NCBI RefSeq assembly: GCF_900096955.1
Contig: NZ_FMYL01000010.1
Coordinates: forward strand, 1-64,000
Length of the DNA stretch: 64,000 bases
Direction: 5' to 3'
Origin: Acinetobacter boissieri
GTDB lineage: Bacteria > Pseudomonadota > Gammaproteobacteria > Pseudomonadales > Moraxellaceae
Below are positions 45,193 through 52,966 of the stretch, in pieces. Positions within the stretch are counted from its first letter, which is position 1. Each line of letters begins with the position of its first letter. The notes under the pieces are model-generated. The model searched no databases and was not told where the DNA came from. It saw only the letters and a list, made by a program, of their open reading frames with translations. Made by a program: the position numbers and the translations under genes.

Positions 45193-45954
45193 TTAGTGTT
45201 TTTTCTCTATAATTTTACCGAATATAAGGCCAAGTTCGAAAAGTAACCACATAGGTATAGCAAGCATGATCATTGAAATGGCGTCCGGTGGTGTTGCAAA
45301 CATGGCAATAAAAAAACAACCTACAATAATAAAACGTCTTTTTTTCACCAAACTTTCTGTAGGTACAATACCTGTAATAATTAAAAGCAGTGTGATAATG
45401 GGTATTTCGAAAGTAAGTCCAAATACCAAAAATAATTTTAGACAAAAACTGAGGTAACTGTTGATGTCTGTCATGGGTGCAACGCTTTCAGGCGCAACAC
45501 TTATAAAAAAATGTAAAATAGAAGGTAAGACTATAAAATAGGCAAAAGCAATGCCTGTATAAAATAACGTAATACTGCCTGCCATGAGTGGAAAGGTGAG
45601 ATTCTTTTCATGTTGATGCAATGCAGGTTTCACATAGAGCCATGCTTGATACAGTATAAATGGCATACTGATCATGAGGGCGACAAACAGATTGAGTTTA
45701 AATGGTGCTAAAAATGTGGCTGTGACATCCGTTGCTATCATTGAGGAACTGGTGGGTAATTGTGCTCTGAGCGGTTTAGATAACAGTTGATATGTTTGAT
45801 TGGCAAATGGCAGTAAGCATAAAAATAAACCAAGCAATACAGCGACTACACGAATTAAATATTTTCTTAGCACAATAAGATGCTTATGGATTGGCATTTC
45901 ATCGAGTTCAGTATGTGCTGAATCCTGTGGCTGTGTGTTGTGTAGCGAGGTCAT
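45193..45954 (-). CDS. tatC: Sec-independent protein translocase subunit TatC
   Basis: Polytopic inner-membrane receptor for twin-arginine signal peptides. The 253-residue protein has six hydrophobic helices, the conserved HLIVLRKYLIRV at the N terminus, FLAPFKLNLFVALMISMPFILYQAWLYVKPALHQHEK near residues 92-127, and the family FEIPIITLLLIITGIV near 180. The acidic and proline residues of the signal-binding site are present. It overlaps tatB by four bases and precedes phoX, a predicted Tat substrate, on the same strand. Confidence 0.96.
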   Translation of the reverse strand: MTSLHNTQPQDSAHTELDEMPIHKHLIVLRKYLIRVVAVLLGLFLCLLPFANQTYQLLSKPLRAQLPTSSSMIATDVTATFLAPFKLNLFVALMISMPFILYQAWLYVKPALHQHEKNLTFPLMAGSITLFYTGIAFAYFIVLPSILHFFISVAPESVAPMTDINSYLSFCLKLFLVFGLTFEIPIITLLLIITGIVPTESLVKKRRFIIVGCFFIAMFATPPDAISMIMLAIPMWLLFELGLIFGKIIEKKH

Positions 45955-46376
45955 ACGGCCACCTTCAGTTCAATGGGTTCATGTACTTGCTGTGTTTGAG
46001 TGTTAGATGCTGTGTGTGTGGTCAGGCTTACACAGTGTGTTGTATAGCCGTAACGTAGATACTTCACAGGGGTGTAGTTATACTGTTTTAATTGAGTCGT
46101 TGCTTTATGGGTATTGAGCTGACCGAATGCATCCATTTGGCTTTGCATTTTTTGTTCAAGCGCAGCAATGCGTTGCATTTCTTTTTGCATTTGGTCTTTG
46201 AGTTCAGAGACACGCAGCTCATGGTCAATGTCATTTTGTATATTGCTCACAAAGCGCTTGCCCTTGCTGTACCATTTTCCAACAAAGCGTAAGGCTTCAG
46301 GCAATTTGTCAGGGCCAAGTACCAGTAGTGCAATTACTGCAAAAACTAAAAATTCAGAGATGCCAACATTTAGCAT
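45951..46376 (-). CDS. tatB: Sec-independent protein translocase subunit TatB
   Basis: A 141-residue single-span protein that forms the signal-peptide receptor with TatC. The N terminus MLNVGISEFLVFAVIALLVLGPDKLPEALR is the TatB-type helix with the conserved Glu, GPDKLP hinge and amphipathic helix, followed by a charged coiled region (about 60-95) and a variable tail. It overlaps tatC by four bases and starts three bases after the tatA stop. Confidence 0.95.
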   Translation of the reverse strand: MLNVGISEFLVFAVIALLVLGPDKLPEALRFVGKWYSKGKRFVSNIQNDIDHELRVSELKDQMQKEMQRIAALEQKMQSQMDAFGQLNTHKATTQLKQYNYTPVKYLRYGYTTHCVSLTTHTASNTQTQQVHEPIELKVAV

Positions 46377-46379
46377 AAA

Positions 46380-46598
46380 TTACTCGGTTTTACTGCTTTG
46401 AGTGACATTTGATTCTGCTTTTACTGTACGTGGCGTTGCTGATGATAATTGCTCTGGCTCGTCATCTTGCATTGTTTTTTTGAAATCTTTGACAGCACCG
46501 CCCATGTCTTTACCTAAATTTTTGAGTTTAGATGTACCAAAAAGAAGTACAACCACAATTAAAAAAATAATGACATGCCAAATTGATAAACCAGCCAT
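46380..46598 (-). CDS. tatA: Sec-independent protein translocase subunit TatA
   Basis: A 72-residue pore-forming subunit. The N terminus [39 protein letters not shown] has the membrane helix, the FGTSKL hinge and the amphipathic helix with [12 protein letters not shown], all typical of TatA. An AGGAG site lies before the ATG. It heads the tatABC operon on the minus strand and is divergent from the AEC transporter gene. Confidence 0.96.
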   Translation of the reverse strand: MAGLSIWHVIIFLIVVVLLFGTSKLKNLGKDMGGAVKDFKKTMQDDEPEQLSSATPRTVKAESNVTQSSKTE

Positions 46599-46747
46599 AG
46601 TGATCTCCTAAAAATTAGACCTATAGAAACAGGATGTTATGACATTAGTGTGACGATAAAACGATGTTTTAAAGAATTTTTTAAGTTTCGTTTGTTAATA
46701 GAGCAGTCATTACATGATGAGTTCATCAAACATTACTTGGAAAGATT

Positions 46748-47632
46748 ATGTCTATTGGGTTACCTATTTTTGCATTTGTTTTTGGTTGGCTAATCCAAAA
46801 TTTTTCTATTGCACCACATTTAAAAAAGTTTTTTTCTATTGTACTGGCACGGTGTTTTATACCGTTCATTATTATTTACAATATGCTTTTTTATCAATCA
46901 GGTAGCTTGCTACTCATCCTGTTTAGTTTGGCTACATCTATAATCGTTTACATGGTCTGTACGTTTATTTTTAAAGATCGTTTGGTGGCCTTATGTGCCA
47001 GTTATAGTAATATTGGTTGGCTTGGTTTTCCTTTGGCATTACTCATTTTTGGGCACTCAATGAGTGCAGCTATGATTGCATTGTATGTAGGAAGCTCTAT
47101 TTTTGGCAATATTTGGGCAATTCAAGCAGTCAGTGATGTAAAGCCCACATGGTCAGATATACTTAAAAAAGTAATGCAAGCACCACCAATGATTGCGTTA
47201 TGCCTTGCATTGATTCTACGATTATTGTCCGTACAAAATATACTTCATGATCAATGGTGGTTACTCGACTTATATGCTTTTGCAAAATTTGCAATGGTTT
47301 TTGCCGGCATGGCTGTTTTGGGCATGTGGCTAAGCCAAACAAAGGTGGTGATGCGTGACTTAAAATATAGTGCTCGAATTATGTTGGTAAAATTGGCAGT
47401 TGGCGCTGTATTGTGTGGTCTTTTATATGTTTTAACGTCAAATATATTTATACATACCCATATTGCACTACTTTATTTCTTATTTTTTTTACCACCTGCA
47501 GCCAACATTGTGGCATTAGAAACTCACTATAGTGGTACGGGGAAATCTGCACAGTATATTGCTGCAGGTACAGTGGTGAGTATTTGTACGATTGCACTAT
47601 TTGCATTGATTTATTTGGTTTTTATTGTATAG
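46748..47632 (+). CDS. AEC family transporter
   Basis: A 294-residue membrane protein of the auxin efflux carrier family, with about ten hydrophobic helices (for example PIFAFVFGWLIQNF and FFLPPAANIVALETHY). Conserved family features include ASYSNIGWLGFPLALLIFG near residues 82-100, the helix-break Asn/Gly/Pro pattern of the transport core, and FAGMAVLGMWLSQT. Bacterial members export organic acids or related anions; the substrate here is unknown. It is divergent from tatA and its own promoter region is about 150 bases. Confidence 0.85.
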   Translation: MSIGLPIFAFVFGWLIQNFSIAPHLKKFFSIVLARCFIPFIIIYNMLFYQSGSLLLILFSLATSIIVYMVCTFIFKDRLVALCASYSNIGWLGFPLALLIFGHSMSAAMIALYVGSSIFGNIWAIQAVSDVKPTWSDILKKVMQAPPMIALCLALILRLLSVQNILHDQWWLLDLYAFAKFAMVFAGMAVLGMWLSQTKVVMRDLKYSARIMLVKLAVGAVLCGLLYVLTSNIFIHTHIALLYFLFFLPPAANIVALETHYSGTGKSAQYIAAGTVVSICTIALFALIYLVFIV

Positions 47633-47640
47633 ATGAATGA

Positions 47641-47856
47641 TTACTCATGTTCTACGAGGGCTTTAATTTTACTGGCTTTTTCAAAATGATCGAGTTGGTG
47701 GGTAATGATCCACCAATGTGCGGCCTCTATGAGCAGTTCAGGTTCATCGTTTTTATTTTTAAAAAAAGCATAAAATGACAGTCCGACATCTTCTCCTTTT
47801 TTATCCATTTTGTTTTGACAGCCTTGTATAAATCTTTGTTTTAAATCATCTCACAT
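47641..47856 (-). pseudogene. Small gene with a stop at codon 2
   Basis: The minus-strand frame from ATG 47856 to TAA 47641 would code for 71 residues, but codon 2 is TGA. After the stop the frame reads DDLKQRFIQGCQNK, then an internal Met at residue 17 (47808) and 55 residues of acidic and aromatic character ending KIKALVEHE. The stretch upstream of Met17 is protein-like, so the intact gene probably began with a serine codon where TGA now stands. It lies 62 bases downstream of rdgB on the same strand. Translation from Met17 would still yield 55 residues, but that start has no ribosome site. The family is not named. Confidence 0.55.
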
Positions 47857-47918
47857 TCGGTTTTCTTATCTATTATTTCTAGGTTGTGGTGCATATGCAG
47901 ACACAACCTAAGTGTAGT

Positions 47919-48551
47919 TTATGCAGTTGTTAAACTTGCGACAAAAGCCTGCATGGCTTGACCTCTATGACTGATTTTATTTTTTTCAGATTTTTCAAGT
48001 TCAGCACTACTTTTGCCAAGCTCAGGTAACCAAAATAAAGGGTCGTAGCCAAAACCATGCTCGCCACGGGCTTCGGGGAGTATTTCACCTTGCCAAGTGC
48101 CTTGAAAGATTTTTGGTAAAGGGTCTTCCGCATGTGCTACAAATGCTAATACACAGACAAACATACCTGTAATGGGTAAGTTATTTTGGCGTAAGGGTTC
48201 TAATGTTTGAATGAGTTTCTGATTGTTGGCGATATCGTTACCATGTTCGCCAGCATAGCGTGCTGAATAAATACCCGGTGCGCCTGCAAGTGCAGGTACA
48301 CATAAACCTGAGTCATCAGCAATTGCAGGTTTACCTGAGTGTTTGGCAGCATGACGTGCTTTTAAAATGGCATTTTCAATAAAGCTTAAACCATCTTCAA
48401 TGGCATCTTCAATATGTAGTTGCCCTTGAGGAATCATTTGAATAGGTAAGTTGAGCTGTTCAAAAATTTGGCTAAATTCGGCAATTTTGCCTTTATTATT
48501 ACTGGCAAGGACAATTTCAGCGTAAGGGTCGAGCCACGAGGTTTGAGTCAT
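47919..48551 (-). CDS. rdgB: Non-canonical purine NTP pyrophosphatase (RdgB/HAM1)
   Basis: Hydrolyses dITP, XTP and dHAPTP to the monophosphates, keeping deaminated purines out of nucleic acids. The family motifs are present: VLASNNKGKIAEF near the N terminus, DGLSFIENAILKARHAAKHSGKPAIADDSGLCVPALAGAPGIYSARYAG near residues 51-99, and GFGYDPLFW and SHRGQAM near the C terminus. I chose ATG 48551 (MTQTSWLDPYAEIVLASNN), 210 residues; an in-frame ATG at 48578 would add nine residues. No strong ribosome site marks either. Confidence 0.93.
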   Translation of the reverse strand: MTQTSWLDPYAEIVLASNNKGKIAEFSQIFEQLNLPIQMIPQGQLHIEDAIEDGLSFIENAILKARHAAKHSGKPAIADDSGLCVPALAGAPGIYSARYAGEHGNDIANNQKLIQTLEPLRQNNLPITGMFVCVLAFVAHAEDPLPKIFQGTWQGEILPEARGEHGFGYDPLFWLPELGKSSAELEKSEKNKISHRGQAMQAFVASLTTA

Positions 48552-48607
48552 AATGATATTTTTGAAAAAATAAGACATTTAGATTATGCACAAAGCCATG
48601 TTAAAAA

Positions 48608-48637
48608 ACAAAAAAAGCAACACATTTGTGTTGCTTT
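48608..48637 (-). terminator. Intrinsic terminator of the metXW-Sel1 unit
   Basis: AAAGCAACACA (48614-48624) and TGTGTTGCTTT (48627-48637) form a perfect 11-bp stem. On the minus strand it follows the Sel1 gene stop by 18 bases and is followed by TTTTTTTG. Confidence 0.85.
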
Positions 48638-48654
48638 GAGTGAGCGTAAAAAGT

Positions 48655-49230
48655 TTATTGTGCTTGAATCCAGCGGTCTGCGCGGTCTACTGCTTGACGA
48701 ATTTGATCTGGTGTTAAGTTAGCAGCCAATGCTGTTTTTTTAGTTTCAGACATATTCATGACTTTGTTGTCTAACATGCCATCACGGGTGGAAAGCTCAT
48801 ACCATTGATATGCACCAATATAATCTTTTTGATGTTCTTCCATGAGTGCAAGGTTAAAACTGGCACGGTTGTCGCCATGACTTGCTGCTTTTTCTAAGTA
48901 ACTACGAGCCAAGACCATATTTTTACTGGTACCTGTACCATCAGCCAACATACGACCAACATTTAATTGGGCTGCAGGAATACCTTGGTCAGCTGCTTTT
49001 TTATACCAAGCAAAGGCTTGGTTCATGTCTTTAGCTGTATCTTTACCAGCTTGGTAGTGCATTGCCACATAAAACTGTGCAGCTGCTTGACCTGCATTGG
49101 CTTCTTGTACCAATTGACTAAAGCCCATGGTCGAATAACGTGCTGCTTGTGATGATGCTGATGGTTGTGGATTTGCTGTGATTAAATCTGCATGTGATAG
49201 TACAGATAAACCAAGCAGCAAGGTGCTCAT
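48655..49230 (-). CDS. Sel1-repeat (TPR-like) secreted protein
   Basis: A 191-residue protein with a signal-like N terminus (MSTLLLGLSVLSHA) and three or so Sel1-type repeats in the body, recognisable by AxxxGxAAAQFxxA-like spacing (QEANAGQAAAQFYVAMHYQAG, AADQGIPAAQLNVGRMLADG, AASHGDNRASFNLALM). Sel1 proteins act as protein-interaction scaffolds. The ATG at 49230 has no ribosome site and overlaps the stop of a five-codon frame MKNCL that itself overlaps the metW stop. The normal start may be that upstream ATG, with one base lost in between. Confidence 0.75.
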   Translation of the reverse strand: MSTLLLGLSVLSHADLITANPQPSASSQAARYSTMGFSQLVQEANAGQAAAQFYVAMHYQAGKDTAKDMNQAFAWYKKAADQGIPAAQLNVGRMLADGTGTSKNMVLARSYLEKAASHGDNRASFNLALMEEHQKDYIGAYQWYELSTRDGMLDNKVMNMSETKKTALAANLTPDQIRQAVDRADRWIQAQ

Positions 49231-49244
49231 AAACAGTTTTTCAT
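49227..49244 (-). CDS. Five-codon ORF linking metW to the Sel1 gene
   Basis: ATG 49244 reads MKNCL and stops at 49227. Its ATG overlaps the metW stop and its stop overlaps the Sel1 ATG, both as ATGA. A GAGTGAG site lies seven bases before it. It is either a coupling leader or the true start of the Sel1 gene made out of frame by a single-base deletion. Confidence 0.35.
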   Translation of the reverse strand: MKNCL

Positions 49245-49834
49245 ATAGCGCTCACTCTATAAATTGCTACTTCGCCAAATAGATTCGGAAGACGTTTACC
49301 TAAAAAGCTATCTTCTTGATTCCCATTGACAGAAAGTCGGTTAATAATCCGAATATTGTTGTCAGCACAAAGTGCTTCAAAATCTCGGAAAGTACATAAA
49401 TGGATGTTAGGGGTGTTGTACCACATGTATGGTAATGCTTTCGACACAGGCATTTTTCCTTTAAGTGCTAAAAATGCGCGTGTTTTCCAGTGAGCAAAGT
49501 TTGGAAAGGTAATAATGGCTTGTTTACCGACCCGAACCATGTCTTTTAACAATACATCTGGTGCATCTACAGACTGCAAAGCTTGTGCCATAACTACATA
49601 ATCAAAAGATTGATCTGCAAAACGGTGTAAGCCAATGTTTAAGTCTTGTTGTATAATATTTAACCCTCGACTAATCGCAATTGCAATCTTTTCTTGATCA
49701 ATTTCCATGCCATATGCACTGATGTTATATTTTTTGCTCAAATGAGCCAGTAATTCACCATCGCCACAGCCTAAATCGAGCACTTTATCGCTTGGGCTAA
49801 TCCATTTTTCAGAAAGTTGTTGGTCTAATCTCAT
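49241..49834 (-). CDS. metW: Methionine biosynthesis protein MetW
   Basis: A 197-residue SAM-binding methyltransferase-like protein that pairs with MetX. Motif I appears as [15 protein letters not shown] near residues 18-33. The C-terminal region has [47 protein letters not shown] (positions about 110-156), the hallmark of MetW. Its start overlaps the metX stop by four bases (ATGA), the usual arrangement. In other bacteria MetW is needed for full MetX activity. Confidence 0.94.
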   Translation of the reverse strand: MRLDQQLSEKWISPSDKVLDLGCGDGELLAHLSKKYNISAYGMEIDQEKIAIAISRGLNIIQQDLNIGLHRFADQSFDYVVMAQALQSVDAPDVLLKDMVRVGKQAIITFPNFAHWKTRAFLALKGKMPVSKALPYMWYNTPNIHLCTFRDFEALCADNNIRIINRLSVNGNQEDSFLGKRLPNLFGEVAIYRVSAI

Positions 49835-51000
49835 GAAATTTCCCCCTGTTGTGCTGTCTTTTCATTAAGCAATGCTTCGCCACCTAAAAAGGCACGTAAT
49901 GTATTGACATAAAGCGGTATAGGAAATAAAAACGAGTCATGCCCTTGTTTGGCATTAATGTCCAAATAACTCACAGGCTTATTATTAGTAATAAGTGCAT
50001 TCACAATTTCTTCTGAACGTTCGGGACTAAATCTCCAATCGGTAGTAAATGACACCACTAAAAAACGGCACTGTGTATTTTTCATGGCTTCAGTCAGCGA
50101 TGAGTTAAACTCACGTGATGGGTCAAAATAGTCAAGTGCTTTGGTCATAATTAAATACGTATTGGCATCAAAGTTTTGGCTAAAGCGTTCGCCTTGGTAG
50201 CGTAAATAGCTTTCAACTTGGAACTCGACATCAAAACCATACATAAATTTGCCCGATTTTAGGTCACGGCCAAATTTTTGCTTCATGGCTTCTTCAGACA
50301 AATAGGTAATGTGTCCTACCATACGTGCCAAAATGAGGCCACGGCGAGGGTAACTGTCATTGGCAAGATAGTATCCATCATGAAAATCTGGATCAGATAA
50401 AATGGATTGTCTCGCAACTTCATTAAAGGCAATATTTTGTGCAGAGAGTTTGGGTGCACTGGCAATAATCACACAGCGTTCTAAACGGTCTGGGTAATCG
50501 ACAGACCACTGTAGTGCCTGCATGCCACCTAAAGAGCCACCCACAATGGCGTACCATTTTTGAATACCCATTTGATCTGAAAGCATGGCGTGGGTGCGTA
50601 CCCAATCACGTACTGTAACCAAAGGGAAATCTGGACCATAGGGCATATTGTTGTTATCTGGGTTGGGTGAAATAGGCCCTGTTGAACCGTGACAACCCCC
50701 AATATTATTGAGTGCTACAACAAAGAAATGATTGGTGTCTATGGCTTTGCCGGGCCCAATACATGCATCCCACCAACCTGGTTTCTTATCATCTTCACTA
50801 TGATAACCTGCAGCATGATGATGGCCTGATAGTGCATGACACAGTAAAATTGCATTAGAGCGGTCTGCATTGAGTGTGCCATAGGTTTCGACCATAAGTT
50901 CAAAACGTGGCAGTACGCGCCCACACTCAAGCTCTAGAGGTTCTTCAAAAGTATATTTTTTAGGGGTGACTAAACCCACTGAATCAGATGCAAAAGACAC
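49831..51000 (-). CDS. metX: Homoserine O-acyltransferase MetX
   Basis: Activates homoserine with an acyl group from acyl-CoA in methionine synthesis. The alpha/beta-hydrolase fold enzyme has 389 residues, the nucleophile motif [11 protein letters not shown] near residues 163-173, [14 protein letters not shown] near 107-120, and the catalytic Asp and His in [13 protein letters not shown] near 352-364. MetX enzymes with MetW are known in acetyl- and succinyl-specific forms, which sequence alone does not separate here. The start is GTG 51000 (an ATG upstream is out of frame) behind AAGGCGAC. Confidence 0.94.
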   Translation of the reverse strand: MSFASDSVGLVTPKKYTFEEPLELECGRVLPRFELMVETYGTLNADRSNAILLCHALSGHHHAAGYHSEDDKKPGWWDACIGPGKAIDTNHFFVVALNNIGGCHGSTGPISPNPDNNNMPYGPDFPLVTVRDWVRTHAMLSDQMGIQKWYAIVGGSLGGMQALQWSVDYPDRLERCVIIASAPKLSAQNIAFNEVARQSILSDPDFHDGYYLANDSYPRRGLILARMVGHITYLSEEAMKQKFGRDLKSGKFMYGFDVEFQVESYLRYQGERFSQNFDANTYLIMTKALDYFDPSREFNSSLTEAMKNTQCRFLVVSFTTDWRFSPERSEEIVNALITNNKPVSYLDINAKQGHDSFLFPIPLYVNTLRAFLGGEALLNEKTAQQGEIS

Positions 51001-51037
51001 GAATGTAAGTCGCCTTATTTTGAAATCATGAGTATGA

Positions 51038-51065
51038 AAAAGGATACCAACTTGGGTATCCTTTT
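51038..51065 (-). terminator. Intrinsic terminator of leuA
   Basis: AAAAGGATACC (51038-51048) and GGTATCCTTTT (51055-51065) form a perfect 11-bp stem with a six-base loop. On the minus strand it follows the leuA stop by about 20 bases and ends in TTTTT. Confidence 0.88.
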
Positions 51066-51086
51066 GAAACGATTATTTTCAACTGC

Positions 51087-52781
51087 TTAGTGGTTTTTAG
51101 GCACAATATCAGTAATTTGAAGAACGCCTTGATCAATCAAACGGTTGGTACAGGCAATAATTGCTTCGATAGGAGAGGTGATGGTATTGCTATGAATACC
51201 TGCTGCAAACGTGCTCTTACCTGTGTCTTTCACTTGAATTTCAAGTAATGCTAAAGACTGGGCGCTTGCACCTGTGCCAATACTACGTTCCTCATAGTGT
51301 AATACATCGATTGGAAGTTGTAATGCATCAATCACCGCAGAAATTGGGCCATTACCACGACCATGTAGTCGTTGTATTTTTTCATTAATTTCAATATCTA
51401 GATCAATCACTTGATCATTGTCTTGGGTCGACAGTTGATATTTTTTCACGCTGTAATATTTGTCTTTAATATTGACATACGTATTTTGGAAAAGTGTCCA
51501 AATGTCTGCCGCAGAAATCTCAGCAGATGTCGTATCTGTATGCGCTTGTACAATTTGACTAAATTCAATCTGTACACGGCGTGGTAATGCCACGTTGTAA
51601 TTTGATTCAAGTAAGTACGCAATACCGCCTTTACCAGATTGGCTGTTTACTCGGATTACAGCATCGTAATCACGGCCCAAATCTTTTGGGTCGATCGGTA
51701 AGTATGGCATGTCCCAAATGGCTTCATTTTTTTGGAAATCGAAGCCTTTTTTAATCGCATCTTGGTGCGAGCCTGAAAATGCAGTAAAGACTAAATCACC
51801 TGCATAAGGGTGGCGTGGGTGAACGGGTAAACCTGTACATTCTTCAACCGTTGCAATAATTTCATTAATATTTGAGAAATCAAGCTCAGGTGCAACTCCT
51901 TGGGTGTACATATTGAGTGCAATGGCTGCAATATCAACGTTACCTGTACGCTCGCCATTGCCAAAGACACAGCCTTCTACACGGTCTGCACCTGCCATAA
52001 TGGCAAGTTCAGATGCTGCAATACCACAGCCACGGTCGTTATGACAGTGTACTGAAATGAGTACACCATCACGGCGAGCAAGATTGCGGTGCATCCATTC
52101 AATTTGGTCTGCATAGACGTTTGGGCTAGACACTTCAACCGTTGCGGGCAAGTTTAAAATCACTTTATTGTCAGGTGACGCTTCCCAAATGTCTGTAACA
52201 GCATCGCAGACATCTTTGGCAACGTGAAGCTCTGTTGCAGAAAAACATTCTGGGCTGTACTGAAATACCCACTCTGTTTCAGGTTGTTTAGCTGCATACT
52301 CTTTAACTTTTGTGGCCGCGTGTACAGCCAATTGCTTTGCACCCTCTACATCTGTATTGAGTACTTTTTTGCGAAAGGTAGGCGAGTTCGAATTATAAAT
52401 ATGCACAATCGCACGTTTTGCTCCCACCAATGACTCAAATGTACGGGTAATAAGATGGTCACGTGCTTGGACTAAAACTTCAATGTAAACATCATCTGGA
52501 ATGAGGTTTTCTTCAATGAGTTGACGAGTGAAGTCAAAGTCAGTTTGTGATGCCGATGGAAAACCAATTTCAATGTGTTTAAACCCAATTTTAACCAACA
52601 TGAGAAACATTTTTAGTTTTTGTTCTAGGGTCATTGGCTCAAAAATAGCTTGGTTACCGTCACGCAGGTCTGTACTCATCCAAAGTGGCGCTTTCGTAAT
52701 CTCGTTATTCGGCCATTCACGGTTGGGTAAGTCAACACGTTCATACATGCGACGGTATTTTTTGCTTGGATCAGCCAACAT
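51087..52781 (-). CDS. leuA: 2-isopropylmalate synthase
   Basis: Condenses acetyl-CoA and 2-ketoisovalerate, the first step of leucine synthesis. The 564-residue protein is the long (LeuA2-like) form. The TIM barrel has LRDGNQAIFEPMT near residues 40-52, the metal-ligand SVHCHNDRGCGIAASELAIMAGADRVEGCVFGNGERTGN near 240-278, and SGSHQDAIKKGFDF near 330. The C-terminal LeuA allosteric domain is also present, with VIDALQLPIDVLHYEERSIGTGASAQSLALLEI. No leucine-rich leader peptide is seen upstream. It is flanked by a terminator. Confidence 0.96.
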   Translation of the reverse strand: MLADPSKKYRRMYERVDLPNREWPNNEITKAPLWMSTDLRDGNQAIFEPMTLEQKLKMFLMLVKIGFKHIEIGFPSASQTDFDFTRQLIEENLIPDDVYIEVLVQARDHLITRTFESLVGAKRAIVHIYNSNSPTFRKKVLNTDVEGAKQLAVHAATKVKEYAAKQPETEWVFQYSPECFSATELHVAKDVCDAVTDIWEASPDNKVILNLPATVEVSSPNVYADQIEWMHRNLARRDGVLISVHCHNDRGCGIAASELAIMAGADRVEGCVFGNGERTGNVDIAAIALNMYTQGVAPELDFSNINEIIATVEECTGLPVHPRHPYAGDLVFTAFSGSHQDAIKKGFDFQKNEAIWDMPYLPIDPKDLGRDYDAVIRVNSQSGKGGIAYLLESNYNVALPRRVQIEFSQIVQAHTDTTSAEISAADIWTLFQNTYVNIKDKYYSVKKYQLSTQDNDQVIDLDIEINEKIQRLHGRGNGPISAVIDALQLPIDVLHYEERSIGTGASAQSLALLEIQVKDTGKSTFAAGIHSNTITSPIEAIIACTNRLIDQGVLQITDIVPKNH

Positions 52782-52800
52782 GGATCAATCACTCCTAGAT

Positions 52801-52838
52801 ATAGTCGTGCGTCATGGATAACGTATCGCAACGACTAT
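52801..52838 (-). promoter_or_regulatory. Inverted repeat in the leuA leader
   Basis: ATAGTCGT (52801-52808) and ACGACTAT (52831-52838) are exact reverse complements with a 22-base spacer, starting 20 bases upstream of the leuA ATG. In RNA they would form a hairpin just before the ribosome site AGGAGTG. The pairing is seen; the role is inferred. Confidence 0.5.
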
Positions 52839-52860
52839 TTTTATTTAAATTTTGTTTGTT

Positions 52861-52905
52861 ACATAAGTATACAGCACCGTCTAGCACGATGTAGACGACT
52901 TATGT
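52861..52905 (-). promoter_or_regulatory. Nested dyad over the leuA promoter region
   Basis: Outer arms ACATAAGT (52861-52868) and ACTTATGT (52898-52905), inner arms CGTCTA (52878-52883) and TAGACG (52892-52897). The minus strand carries a TATACT -10 candidate at 52866-52871 with a weak TCTACA -35 18 bp upstream, so the dyad would overlap the promoter. It could be an operator or part of a leader fold. Confidence 0.5.
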
Positions 52906-52966
52906 GTTTTGGGAGTAAGTTTTTAGGGTGGATAACCGTTAAGTTAAGTGATCTACATGGCTGTTG

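Noticed and set aside
52801..52966. Leucine attenuator leader peptide before leuA
   Set aside because: No short frame with repeated Leu codons was found on the minus strand; only MTHDYI and shorter frames occur.
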